64,000 nt of DNA from Kribbella caucasensis (GTDB lineage: Bacteria > Actinomycetota > Actinomycetes > Propionibacteriales > Kribbellaceae), in contig NZ_SNWQ01000011.1 in NCBI RefSeq assembly GCF_004361855.1, positions 225,472-289,471 of the forward strand, in the 5' to 3' direction. Made by a program: the position numbers and the translations under genes. Below are positions 50,714 through 59,096 of this stretch, in pieces. A model generated the notes under the pieces. That model ran no database searches. It was not told where the DNA came from and saw only the letters and a program-made list of their open reading frames with translations. The first letter of the stretch is position 1. Each line of letters opens with the position of its first letter.

Positions 50714-52809
50714 TCGTTGCTCCTTCGACCTGAACTTCTGACGGAAAGGATCAGTGCCTGATGGGAGTTGGGAAGGGTGATCCGCAGAGCCGGGGCGCCA
50801 TCGGTTTCGACCAGTTCGAAGGCCGCGTCCGTCTCCGCCGGGTAGACCACGTCGACACGAGACCGAGTGAAGGCCTCAGGCAGACGTAGCGTGCAGGTGT
50901 CCGTGTCGCCGCCGCGCCGCCAGACGGCCACCAATGCCTGCTGGTCGTCGCGCAGTCCGTGAGCAATCCATTCGTCCTCCCACCGGGGCAGGCCGAGTGG
51001 CCAGAACGGTACGGCGGTGGCGATGAACTGACGGTAGGCCCGATAGGCGTCGACTGCCTCGGTGACGAGGGCCAGCTGGGCCGCGCTCATCTTGTCCAGA
51101 TGGCCCGACAGATGCAGCCGGCCGAGCAGCCCGGCGGTCATGGTGAACACGATCTCTTCGTCGGTGAACGAAGGCTGGGGGTAAGCCCAGCTGGCGGCCT
51201 GCTCTGGTGCGACTGCCGCGGCCGCCGCGGCCGCGATGGGTGGGTACCGGCGGAAGTCCTGCTGGTCGCTGGTCGACTGCAGTTGCAGCCGGGACAGCAT
51301 GGCGTAGTCCACGCGCATACCGCCCGACGCGCAGTTCTCGAGGGTGAGGTCCGGGTGGTTGTCGAGCACGCTGTCGAGCCACTGCAGGAGGGCCCGGTTG
51401 TGGCCCAGCATTCCAGCCCCGGCAGTAATAGCGTCGTGGTCGGTGCCGACACCGATGTTGATGTTGTGGTCCAGCTTGAGGTAGCCGATTCCCAGGCCGT
51501 CGACCAGCCGGTCGATCACCTCGTCCAGATGCTTGCGGGCCAACGGGTGGCGCAGGTCGAGGTGGAACCGGCCGTGCTCGACGACCCGGCGGCCGTGACG
51601 CTGGAAGAACGCCTCGTCCGGCAGGAGTTCCGCGACGGCGCTGCGTACTCCGACGACCTCGGGCTCCAGCCACAAGCCGGGAACCATGCCCCGGTCCCGG
51701 ATGTGCTGGATGACCTGCGCCAGGCCGCCCGGGAACCGATTCGTCGCCGGCTCCCAGGCGCCGACGCTGTCCCACCAGCCATCGGAGTCGTCGTCGTACC
51801 AGCCGGCGTCGATGCAGAACGTTTCGGCGCCCGCGTCCGCCGCGGCGTCGATCAGGGGCAGCAGTTTGGCCGTCGTCGGATCACCCATCAGGGTGTTCAT
51901 GTAGTCGTTGAAAATCACTGGCAGGCGCGTGTGGTCGTGGTGTGGCCGCCGGCCGAGGCGCCGAGCTGTCGTCAGAGCCGCGACAACGCCGTCGAAGCCG
52001 TCCGCTGAGAGCGCGATGGTCGCGGGAACAGTGGTGAACTCCTCGCCGGGCGCCAGCCTCGCGTACCAGTCGTGCTCGGTCTCGGTTGGGCCGAGCAGAC
52101 TGACGTACAGACCATCTGAGCGCTCGCCGGCCTGCCAGTGCCAGCCGCCGTTGTGCTCGAGCTGCCAGCCGACGGCGGTGTTGGTGGACTCGTCGACGAT
52201 CACGCCGAGCGGCAGGCTGCCGTCGGAGGACCAAGCGCCCAACGCCGTCCGCGAGAAGTTGCCGCGCGGGTCGTGCTCGTGCACCGCCCGGTGGAGGTCC
52301 GGGAGAAACTCACGGGTCGTCGCCGACTGCCAGCGGTTCTCGGCGAGCCAGTCGTTGTCCGCCCACCACAGTCGCAGAGACTCGAGCGGCGAGCCCGCCA
52401 AGGTGCCGGCCCAGACCGCGGAGGTGACCCATTCCAGGTCGATGTCCTGGGCGCCGCCGTTGACGATGCTGGACTGGGTCCGGATCGCACCAACGCCTGG
52501 TACTGCGGACAGCGTGGTGATCACCGTGAGTCCGCAGCCTTCGTCAACGCTCGTGATGCTGAGCGTCTCGGCCTCCATCGTGTGCTGCCGATAGGTCAGC
52601 TGCCCGCCGGCCACTGAGTCGGCGTACCGGCGCGCGGACCACGACCTGCCGGAGCCGGCGACGCCCAGCTCGACCAGGGGAAGCGGTTCCGAAGGGCGGA
52701 TGACGTCCTGACCTCTGATCGAGGCGCGGCTCAGGCGAGCGGTGCCGTCAGCGAGGGAGAGGACCAGCGAGAAAGGGCCGGGGGACCAGTGAATCTCATG
52801 CGGGGGCAT
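50710..52809 (-). CDS. GH36 alpha-galactosidase
   Basis: 699 residues from ATG 52809 (TTGGAG upstream). An ATG at 52902 is also in frame, but its extension has no family match. GH36 features are CIDAGWYDDDSDGWWDSVG, GLWLEPEVV, the nucleophile in YLKLDHNINIG (Asp447) and the acid/base in CASGGMRVDYAML (Asp501). There is no signal peptide, so it acts in the cytoplasm on an imported alpha-galactoside. It is coupled to the GH39-like gene and divergent from a LacI gene and sugar importer. Confidence 0.93.
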   Translation of the reverse strand: MPPHEIHWSPGPFSLVLSLADGTARLSRASIRGQDVIRPSEPLPLVELGVAGSGRSWSARRYADSVAGGQLTYRQHTMEAETLSITSVDEGCGLTVITTLSAVPGVGAIRTQSSIVNGGAQDIDLEWVTSAVWAGTLAGSPLESLRLWWADNDWLAENRWQSATTREFLPDLHRAVHEHDPRGNFSRTALGAWSSDGSLPLGVIVDESTNTAVGWQLEHNGGWHWQAGERSDGLYVSLLGPTETEHDWYARLAPGEEFTTVPATIALSADGFDGVVAALTTARRLGRRPHHDHTRLPVIFNDYMNTLMGDPTTAKLLPLIDAAADAGAETFCIDAGWYDDDSDGWWDSVGAWEPATNRFPGGLAQVIQHIRDRGMVPGLWLEPEVVGVRSAVAELLPDEAFFQRHGRRVVEHGRFHLDLRHPLARKHLDEVIDRLVDGLGIGYLKLDHNINIGVGTDHDAITAGAGMLGHNRALLQWLDSVLDNHPDLTLENCASGGMRVDYAMLSRLQLQSTSDQQDFRRYPPIAAAAAAAVAPEQAASWAYPQPSFTDEEIVFTMTAGLLGRLHLSGHLDKMSAAQLALVTEAVDAYRAYRQFIATAVPFWPLGLPRWEDEWIAHGLRDDQQALVAVWRRGGDTDTCTLRLPEAFTRSRVDVVYPAETDAAFELVETDGAPALRITLPNSHQALILSVRSSGRRSNE

Positions 52810-52879
52810 CGGGCTCCAAGCGGCGGGGACGCCCGCGGTGGACGGGGCGAATTTTCGGCGGGGTCTTGCGCTCTGGCTC

Positions 52880-52892
52880 TGTTGTCGCAACA
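52880..52892. promoter_or_regulatory. Short palindrome in the GH36/LacI divergent region
   Basis: TGTTG-TCG-CAACA is a perfect 13-bp palindrome located 9 bp before the LacI start and 70 bp before the GH36 start. It could be part of a promoter or a second operator. The remaining gap (52810-52900) shows no other feature. Confidence 0.3.
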
Positions 52893-52900
52893 CTCTAGCC

Positions 52901-53950
52901 ATGTTTGTGACCGGTCACAATCCTTCTGAGCAAGACAACTCGGCCGCTGCGACGGTCTCCATCCGCGACGTCGCACGCGCCGCCGGGGTGTCCTACCAGA
53001 CGGTCTCGCGGGTCATCAACGACCACCCGAACGTCAGTCAGAAGGCCAGGGAGAAGGTCAACAGCGCCATCGCTGAACTGGGGTATCGACCCAGCCGCGC
53101 AGCGAGAGCGCTGGCCAGTGGTGTGGACCGCGCGGTGACCGTCCTGACGTCGAACACGAGCCTGTACGGATACGCGGAGACCCTCGGCGGGATCGAGGAG
53201 GCGGCCAGGTCGGCCGGCGTCCAGGTCGCCATCAGGGTGCTGGAGTCGGATCGTGATCAGGATGTCGCGGCAGCTGTCGAGGGAGTCAGCGACCCGCGCG
53301 CCGGCGCGGTGATCGTGCTGGCCTTCGATCGTGCCGGGGCCCGCGCTCTCCGGGCACTCCCAGCGAACGTGAGTTCGTCCGCGGCGGCCGAGTCGTATCT
53401 GGGTCGGCGTGCGCAGAAGTCGGAGAGCGCTCGGTGGGTCTGGTTCGACGACACGCTCGCGGCACAGCGCGCGACCGAGCACCTCCTGGAACTTGGACAC
53501 CGCACCGTTCACCACCTGGCCATCCCGTCCACGACGAACGTCGGCGACCGGGAACGCGGTTGGAAGCGGGCCCTGTCGGCAGCAGGAGCGCCCGTTCCCG
53601 AGGTCATTCGTCCGCGGAGTTGGCGTGCGGCCGGAGCACATGAGGCAGCGCTGTCGCTGCTGATGGACCCCGCGGTGACCGCGATCCTCTGCGGAAACGA
53701 CGAGCAGGCGCTCGGTGTCATACGCGCCGCCCACGATCGCGGCGTACGGATCCCGGAGGACGTCAGCGTGGTCGGTTTCGACGACGTACCGACAGCTGCC
53801 TTCTACACCCCGGCCCTGACCACGGTCAGATTCGACTTCGCAGCGCTCGGGCGCCGCGCCTTCGAGTTGCTTGTGTCACCGGAAGACGCCCCGCTGACGG
53901 AGCCGACACTCATCGTCCGGGAGAGCACCGGGCCCGCGCCAAGGACATGA
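52901..53950 (+). CDS. LacI family transcriptional regulator of the alpha-galactoside locus
   Basis: 349 residues from ATG 52901. The HTH is clear: VSIRDVARAAGVSYQTVSRVI, then a hinge YRPSRAARALASG. The effector domain includes VTVLTSNTSLYGYAETLGGIE and a late ILCGNDEQALGVIRAAHDRGV. There is no ribosome-binding site, so a leaderless transcript is possible. A perfect operator-like palindrome lies in codons 2-7. It is divergent from GH36 and followed by a sugar importer, and is probably the local repressor for both. Confidence 0.93.
   Translation: MFVTGHNPSEQDNSAAATVSIRDVARAAGVSYQTVSRVINDHPNVSQKAREKVNSAIAELGYRPSRAARALASGVDRAVTVLTSNTSLYGYAETLGGIEEAARSAGVQVAIRVLESDRDQDVAAAVEGVSDPRAGAVIVLAFDRAGARALRALPANVSSSAAAESYLGRRAQKSESARWVWFDDTLAAQRATEHLLELGHRTVHHLAIPSTTNVGDRERGWKRALSAAGAPVPEVIRPRSWRAAGAHEAALSLLMDPAVTAILCGNDEQALGVIRAAHDRGVRIPEDVSVVGFDDVPTAAFYTPALTTVRFDFAALGRRAFELLVSPEDAPLTEPTLIVRESTGPAPRT
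52905..52920. promoter_or_regulatory. 16-bp perfect palindrome inside the LacI start region
   Basis: TTGTGACCGGTCACAA is a perfect palindrome with a central CG, of the LacI-operator type (it also resembles TGTGA-N6-TCACA). It overlaps codons 2-7 of the regulator gene. It probably serves autoregulation. Confidence 0.65.
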
Positions 53951-53959
53951 CCGCAGTAC

Positions 53960-53981
53960 CTCCGGGCCGCCGGCACCGGAG
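53960..53981 (+). terminator. Weak hairpin after the LacI gene
   Basis: CTCCGG (53960-53965) pairs with CCGGAG (53976-53981) around a 10-nt GC-rich loop. No T-run follows. It may attenuate readthrough from the regulator into the importer genes, or be chance. Confidence 0.25.
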
Positions 53982-54017
53982 AGCTCAACCAGCGCATCAG
54001 GGTAAGGAAAACGATCG

Positions 54018-55337
54018 ATGACCAGACTCCGCAAACCTTTGATCGCCGCAGCGGCGGTCGTGCTGCTGACCGCGGGCTGCAGTGACCCGGGCGCCGGCTC
54101 GGGCGACACCGGCTCGAGTGCGCCCGCCTCGTGGCCGGCGGAGACGACGAAGCTCGATGGGGTGAACCTCACCATCTGGGCCGCCCAGAACAGCAACACC
54201 GTGGCCAAGAAGGTCGCCGAGGACTTCGGTGCCGCCACCGGCGCCAAGATCAACATCCTCACGGTCCCGGACCCGTACGAGCAGAGCGTTCAGACGAAGG
54301 TTGCCTCGGGCGACAAACCGGATCTGGCCTTCTGGCAGCCGACCGCGTCGCAGCTGACCGCCATCAACGCCAAGCAGAACCTGCAGTCCCTCGATGGAGC
54401 GCCGTTCATCGACAAGTACACCCCGGCTTTGAAGGACGCCACGGGCATCCTGGATGGCACTCGCTATGCGGCCTTGGTGACCGTACCCGCGGTGGAAGGT
54501 GTTTGGTACAACAAGGAGGTTTTCGCGAAGTACGGCATTGCTTCCACGCCGAAGAACTTCGACGAGATGGTGGCCGCCGGCCGCAAGATCAAGGCCGCGG
54601 GCGGCGTGCCGTTCTACGAGATGGGCGGCGAGAAGTGGGCCACCCAGTGGTGGGTCCAGGTCCAGCTCGCCGACGCCGCGAAGCAGGGGCTGTGGGACAA
54701 GGTGAACAAGAACGAGGAGAAGTTCACCGACCCGACCATCCTCGACGCGATCAAGAAGTACAAGAGTCTGGTCGACGAGGGGCTGTTCAACAAGAACATC
54801 ACGTCCGCCACCTTCGTCGACCAGGGCAAGGCCCTACTGTCCGGTGAGGCGGCGATGGCGATCCAGGTCAACACGTTCTTCAGCCAGATGCAGGCCCAGT
54901 CGAACACCGCCGAGCTGAACAAGAAGATCGGCTTCTTCCCCATCTCGCCGGCGGGCAACATCGGGACCAACATCCCCGACCAGTCCAACGCGCTGATCGC
55001 GTTCAAGACCGGAGACGCCAAGCGTGAGGGCGCCGCCCGTCAGTTCCTGTCCTACTGGCTGGGCACCGCCTACCCGGAGTTCGTCAAGGACCTGAACACC
55101 GTCTCGATCCAGACCGGCGTCGAGACGCCCGCGGATGTTCCGGACGCGCTGAAGGCCAATGCCGACTCGATCGGCGAGTCCGTCGGCTCGATGCAGGTGC
55201 TCGCGATCGTCAACCCGGACCTCTACCTCAACCTGGCCAACATGCTGGCCGGACAGGCCACGCCCGAGAAGGTGGCCGAGACGACCCAGGCGCAGTTCGA
55301 TCAGCTCGCCCAGGCCATCGGGGCAGCCGGCTTCTGA
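54018..55337 (+). CDS. Sugar ABC transporter substrate-binding lipoprotein (SBP family 1)
   Basis: 439 residues. The signal ends in LLTAGC (Cys 21). Family 1 features are VNLTIWAAQNSNTVAKKVAEDF, KPDLAFWQPTASQLTAI, GVWYNKEVFAKYGI, STPKNFDEMVAAGRK, and GEAAMAIQVNTFFSQM. It is the receptor of the sugar importer whose two permeases follow. No ATPase gene is present; such importers share an MsiK-type ATPase encoded elsewhere. Ribosome-binding site: GGTAAGGA. Confidence 0.92.
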   Translation: MTRLRKPLIAAAAVVLLTAGCSDPGAGSGDTGSSAPASWPAETTKLDGVNLTIWAAQNSNTVAKKVAEDFGAATGAKINILTVPDPYEQSVQTKVASGDKPDLAFWQPTASQLTAINAKQNLQSLDGAPFIDKYTPALKDATGILDGTRYAALVTVPAVEGVWYNKEVFAKYGIASTPKNFDEMVAAGRKIKAAGGVPFYEMGGEKWATQWWVQVQLADAAKQGLWDKVNKNEEKFTDPTILDAIKKYKSLVDEGLFNKNITSATFVDQGKALLSGEAAMAIQVNTFFSQMQAQSNTAELNKKIGFFPISPAGNIGTNIPDQSNALIAFKTGDAKREGAARQFLSYWLGTAYPEFVKDLNTVSIQTGVETPADVPDALKANADSIGESVGSMQVLAIVNPDLYLNLANMLAGQATPEKVAETTQAQFDQLAQAIGAAGF

Positions 55338-55368
55338 GCCGGACGGCAGCGACCAAGGAACTGAAGGG

Positions 55369-56331
55369 ATGAACAGCATGTCCACGAAGACTTGGACGTC
55401 TGCCGAGAGCGTTGGCGCGCCGAGCCCGCCCCGGCGCGCCAGCGCACCCCCGAGGACCGGACGAGTCCAGAAACCGTCGCAGCCCCTGGCCTTCCTGGTG
55501 CCGGCCATGGCGATCATGCTCGTGTTCTTCTTCGTGCCCAGCGTCTACAACCTGGTCTACGCCTTCACCGACTGGTCGAGCTTCAAGAGCTCCATCAACT
55601 TCGTCGGGCTGCGCAACTTCAGCAACGTGCTGAGCAACGGCGTGCTGCTCGGTGACCTGAAGGTGAACATCATCTACGCCGTACTGGTCGCCATCTTCCA
55701 GAACCTCTTCGGTCTCGGCCTGGCTCTGCTGCTGGAGGCCGACACCAGGATCAACCGCTTCGCCCGCACGATGATCTTCATCCCGGTACTCATGTCGGCC
55801 CTCGCCGTCGGATACACCTTCCAGGCCCTGCTCAAGCCGGACGGTTCGGTCAATGCCGTCCTGTCGTTCGTCACCGGGCAAGAGGTCACCTATGCCTGGC
55901 TGAACGATCCCAGTTGGACCCTCGTGTGGCTGACCCTCATCCACGCCTGGAAGTGGATGGGCCTGGCGATGCTCATCTATCTGGCCGGGTTGAAGACCAT
56001 CAGCTCCGAGGTGCTCGAGGCGGCACGGATCGACGGGGTCAACCGGTGGCAGACCTTCCGTCACGTCAAGTTCCCGTTCCTGGCCCCGGCGGCCACCTTC
56101 AACGTGGCGACGGCCCTGCTCGGATCCATGAACAGCTTCGACATCGCTCAGGCCACCACCGGCGGCGGTCCCGGCCAGACCACCGAGATCCTCAACATCT
56201 TCATCTACCGCACGTTCGGGCAGGGGCTGTTCGCCCAGGCCACCACCATGAGCCTGGTCCTGGTGATCGTCATCTCGCTGATGGCCTTCCCGACGATCGT
56301 CCTGCTGCGCCGCCGGGAGCGTGTCCTGTGA
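55369..56331 (+). CDS. Sugar ABC transporter permease (MalF-like)
   Basis: 320 residues from ATG 55369; ATG 55378 is equally possible. A basic cytoplasmic N-terminus precedes six helices. MalF-family features are FTDWSSFKSSINFVGLRNF and the coupling motif region SEVLEAARIDGVNRWQTFRH (E-A-A-x-x-D-G). It pairs with the next permease; the stop overlaps the next start by GTGA. Confidence 0.92.
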   Translation: MNSMSTKTWTSAESVGAPSPPRRASAPPRTGRVQKPSQPLAFLVPAMAIMLVFFFVPSVYNLVYAFTDWSSFKSSINFVGLRNFSNVLSNGVLLGDLKVNIIYAVLVAIFQNLFGLGLALLLEADTRINRFARTMIFIPVLMSALAVGYTFQALLKPDGSVNAVLSFVTGQEVTYAWLNDPSWTLVWLTLIHAWKWMGLAMLIYLAGLKTISSEVLEAARIDGVNRWQTFRHVKFPFLAPAATFNVATALLGSMNSFDIAQATTGGGPGQTTEILNIFIYRTFGQGLFAQATTMSLVLVIVISLMAFPTIVLLRRRERVL

Positions 56332-57152
56332 GAAAACCGCTCAGCCTGATCCAGCCCGCCGCGGCGCTGGCGCTGGTCGCCGTCGTCATCGGAGTCCCGC
56401 TCTGGCTGGTCGTCGTGACCTCGGCCAAGTCCCAGGGCGATGCGCTGAATCCCTCCATGGCGCTGCCCGCCGACGGATGGCACTTCGCTGAGAACTACGC
56501 GAGAGCCTTCAGCGAAGGGCGGGTTGTTCAAGCGTTTCTGGGCAGCGCCTCGATCGTTGTGCCGGCCGTGATTCTCGTGCTCCTGTTCGGATCCATGGCC
56601 GCATGGGTGCTGGCCCGGCGCTCGAGTGTCTGGCTGTCGACCGTGTACGCCGTCGCGATCAGCGGCATCGTCATCCCGCCGGCGGTGATCACCCTCGTCC
56701 TCCTGCTGCGACAGATCAGCCTGGCCGGCACACTCACCGGCATGGTCCTGGTGTACGTCGGCATCTACATGTCAACGGCCATCTTCTTCATCACCGGCTT
56801 CATCCGCACCATCCCGCACGAACTGGAGGAAGCGGCCCGCGTCGACGGCGCCGGCCCCGTCCGGATCTTCTTCACGATCGTGCTGCCGTTGCTCCGTCCG
56901 GTGCTCGCGACCGCGACCATCCTGATCTGCCTCTACATCTGGAACGACGTGTTCTTCGCGTTCTTCGTCATCGGCGGGCGGATGGACACGCTGCCGCTGA
57001 ACCTGTTCCAGGTAGCCAGCGCCGGCGTGTACCTGAACAACTGGAACCTCATCTTCGCCTACGTGGTGCTGATGAGCATTCCGCTGCTGGTCGTCTTCGT
57101 GATCGCACAGCGACGCATCATCGCCGGCATCACCGGCGGCGCGGTCAAGTAG
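56328..57152 (+). CDS. Sugar ABC transporter permease (MalG-like)
   Basis: 274 residues from GTG 56328. MalG features are LWLVVVTSAKSQGDALNPSM near the start, then six helices and the coupling motif HELEEAARVDGAGPVRIFF (E-A-A-x-V-D-G). The end is IAQRRIIAGITGGAVK, as in most MalG-like proteins. The gene ends in an 8-nt overlap with the convergent TetR gene. Confidence 0.93.
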   Translation: MRKPLSLIQPAAALALVAVVIGVPLWLVVVTSAKSQGDALNPSMALPADGWHFAENYARAFSEGRVVQAFLGSASIVVPAVILVLLFGSMAAWVLARRSSVWLSTVYAVAISGIVIPPAVITLVLLLRQISLAGTLTGMVLVYVGIYMSTAIFFITGFIRTIPHELEEAARVDGAGPVRIFFTIVLPLLRPVLATATILICLYIWNDVFFAFFVIGGRMDTLPLNLFQVASAGVYLNNWNLIFAYVVLMSIPLLVVFVIAQRRIIAGITGGAVK

Positions 57153-57720
57153 CCTGCTCGATCAGGGTGACGAGGGCGTCGGCGGCGGCTGTGGTGTCGT
57201 AGCCGGGGTCGGCCAGGCGTTCCCTGATGATGGCGTCGATGGCGCCGCCGGTGAGGATGGCGAGGGTGCGCAGGTCCACGTCGGACGTGGATCCGCGGGC
57301 CTCGCGGGCGTCGGCGAGGAGCTGGGCGAGTGGACCCCAGCGCTCCGCCGGATTCGTCGGCTGCCCGGTGTGGATCATCGCCTCGGTGATCATCCTGGTG
57401 TGCCGGGGATGGTCGCGCACGTGGCTGACCATCGAGCGGATGTAGGCGGCCGGACGATCCGCCGGACCGGCCGCTTCGACGGCTGCGCCGACCGTGCCGA
57501 CAAGGGCGTCGAGGACGTGTTTGTGGGCCGCCTCGATCACCGCGTCCTTGGACGGGAAGTGGTAGAGCACCGCCGCCTTGGTGATACCCGCGCCTTCCGC
57601 GATCCGGGCGAGTGACGTCCCGCCGTACCCATGCTCGGCGACGAGCTCGACCGTCACGTCGATCAGCTGCGCGCGCCGGGCCTGCTCGGTCAGGGTCGGC
57701 CTGGATCGTGAAGTTGGCAT
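57145..57720 (-). CDS. TetR family transcriptional regulator
   Basis: 191 residues. The HTH is AQLIDVTVELVAEHGYGG then LARIAEGAGITKAAVLYHF. The C-terminal ligand domain is Ala-rich helical. Its start codon (CAT at 57718-57720 on the plus strand) interlocks with the ATG of the divergent hydrolase, so they share four bases (CATG). It probably represses the hydrolase gene. Confidence 0.9.
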   Translation of the reverse strand: MPTSRSRPTLTEQARRAQLIDVTVELVAEHGYGGTSLARIAEGAGITKAAVLYHFPSKDAVIEAAHKHVLDALVGTVGAAVEAAGPADRPAAYIRSMVSHVRDHPRHTRMITEAMIHTGQPTNPAERWGPLAQLLADAREARGSTSDVDLRTLAILTGGAIDAIIRERLADPGYDTTAAADALVTLIEQAT

Positions 57721-58522
57721 GCCCGAGCCCGCCGAGACCCGCGACGTGCGGACGGAGTACGGCTATGTGCGGGTCTACAAGTTCGACGGGCCGAGCAAGC
57801 GGGCCGAGCCGTTGGTGCTGCTTCCCGGTACTTCGTCGGCCTCGCCCGTGTGGGCCGGCAACCTGCCGTCGCTGCTCAAGGTCGCTGACGTCTACACCAT
57901 CGATCTGCTCGGCGAGCCCGGTATGAGCATTCAGAACAAGCCGATCGTGTCCGACGACGACCACGCCCGCTGGTTGCACCAGACGCTGGATGCCCTGCCT
58001 GAGGAGCGGTTCCACGTCGTCGGCCTGTCGATCGGCGGCTGGACCGCGGCCAATCTCGCGGTGCGGCAGCCCGGCCACGTCGCCACCCTGACCACGATCG
58101 ACCCGGTCTATGTGTACGACAACATGCCGTTCGGCACGATCGTCCGGTCCATTTCGGCGGCGATCAAGTGGTTGCCGAAGTCCTGGCGGGACAGCTTCAA
58201 CTCCTGTACGGCGGGCGGCGCGCCGGTGGAGGACGAACCGATCGCGGACATGATCGAGTCCGGGATGAAGAACTACACGCTGCGCAAGTCGCAGCCGACC
58301 CGGATCAGCGAGGAGCGACTGTCGGCGCTGCGGATGCCCGTGCTCGCGTTCATCGCCGGGCGCTCCGTGATGCACGACCCGAAGACCGCGACCGAGACCG
58401 CGGAACGTGCCCTGCGCAACAAAACCGTCAAGGTCTACCCCGATGCGTCGCACGCGATCAACGGCGAGTACCCCGACGAACTCGCCGCCGACCTGGAGAA
58501 GTTCCTGACTGCGAACCGCTGA
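57719..58522 (+). CDS. Alpha/beta hydrolase
   Basis: 267 residues. The pattern is VRVYKFDGPSKRAEPLVLLPG (oxyanion), YTIDLLGEPGMS, nucleophile elbow VVGLSIGGWTAAN (Ser), and a late His in DASHAINGEYPDE. It looks like a serine esterase or lactonase. ATG 57719 lies next to the divergent TetR start with no clear ribosome-binding site; a leaderless or weakly translated mRNA is possible. It ends directly before the convergent MarR gene. Confidence 0.88.
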   Translation: MPEPAETRDVRTEYGYVRVYKFDGPSKRAEPLVLLPGTSSASPVWAGNLPSLLKVADVYTIDLLGEPGMSIQNKPIVSDDDHARWLHQTLDALPEERFHVVGLSIGGWTAANLAVRQPGHVATLTTIDPVYVYDNMPFGTIVRSISAAIKWLPKSWRDSFNSCTAGGAPVEDEPIADMIESGMKNYTLRKSQPTRISEERLSALRMPVLAFIAGRSVMHDPKTATETAERALRNKTVKVYPDASHAINGEYPDELAADLEKFLTANR

Positions 58523-59005
58523 TCACGCCGGTGGGTGCCCGGATGGCGTCGGGGGCCGCGTCTTCGCCAGGCCGTCCTTGATGGCGGTGAGCAGGGTGAG
58601 GGTCGCGTCGAGGTTGGTGGTGTCGTGCTCGGCGGCCTCGCTGACGGTCGTTGCCCATTCGTGCATGACGAGATCGCGGTTGCTGCGGCTGAGTTCGGTC
58701 AGGCTGACGGTGACGCCGCGGCCGTCGGCGGGGTTGGCCTGCCGTTCGACGAGGCCCTTCTGTTCAAGGCCGCGCAGGGTGGTGGAGAGGTTGGTGCGCT
58801 GGAGTCCGGTGGCCGCGGCGATCTGGCTGGGGGCGGCCGGGTCGTTCTGGAGCAGGTACCGCGTCACGATGCCCTCGGACTGGGTCAATGAGATGGCCCG
58901 ATCGTCGGTGTAGCCGCGGTACTGGATCTCCCGGCTGATGATCAGGACCAGATCGGCGAGGTCGGCCCAGCGTTCCTCGTCCGCCCGCTTTGGGTTCTTC
59001 GTCAC
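58523..59005 (-). CDS. MarR family transcriptional regulator
   Basis: 160 residues from GTG 59005. The winged helix includes LTQSEGIVTRYLLQND, PSQIAAATGLQRTNLSTTLRG, LEQKGLVERQANPADGRG (wing) and VSLTELSRSNRDLV. It is divergent from an MFS exporter gene and probably represses it in response to a toxic ligand. Candidate operator boxes lie in the 91-bp gap. Confidence 0.9.
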   Translation of the reverse strand: MTKNPKRADEERWADLADLVLIISREIQYRGYTDDRAISLTQSEGIVTRYLLQNDPAAPSQIAAATGLQRTNLSTTLRGLEQKGLVERQANPADGRGVTVSLTELSRSNRDLVMHEWATTVSEAAEHDTTNLDATLTLLTAIKDGLAKTRPPTPSGHPPA

Positions 59006-59033
59006 ACCGCCAGCATAGATGGTTGTCGAGACA

Positions 59034-59086
59034 TAGTTATGGACGCATACTGATTTTGGCCAAGTAGTTATCAAGTCATAATCAGT
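59034..59086. promoter_or_regulatory. Candidate MarR operator region
   Basis: ACTGATT (59049-59055) and AATCAGT (59080-59086) form a 7-bp inverted repeat separated by 24 bp. TAGTTAT occurs twice, at 59034-59040 and 59065-59071. The region is AT-rich for this genome and lies between the MarR and MFS starts. Confidence 0.45.
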
Positions 59087-59096
59087 TGGAGTCGAG

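Noticed and set aside
52810..52902. Start of GH36 at ATG 52902, which would interlock with the LacI ATG as CATG
   Set aside because: The 31-residue extension is Arg/Ser-rich with no match to GH36. ATG 52809 has a ribosome-binding site directly before the conserved N-terminus.
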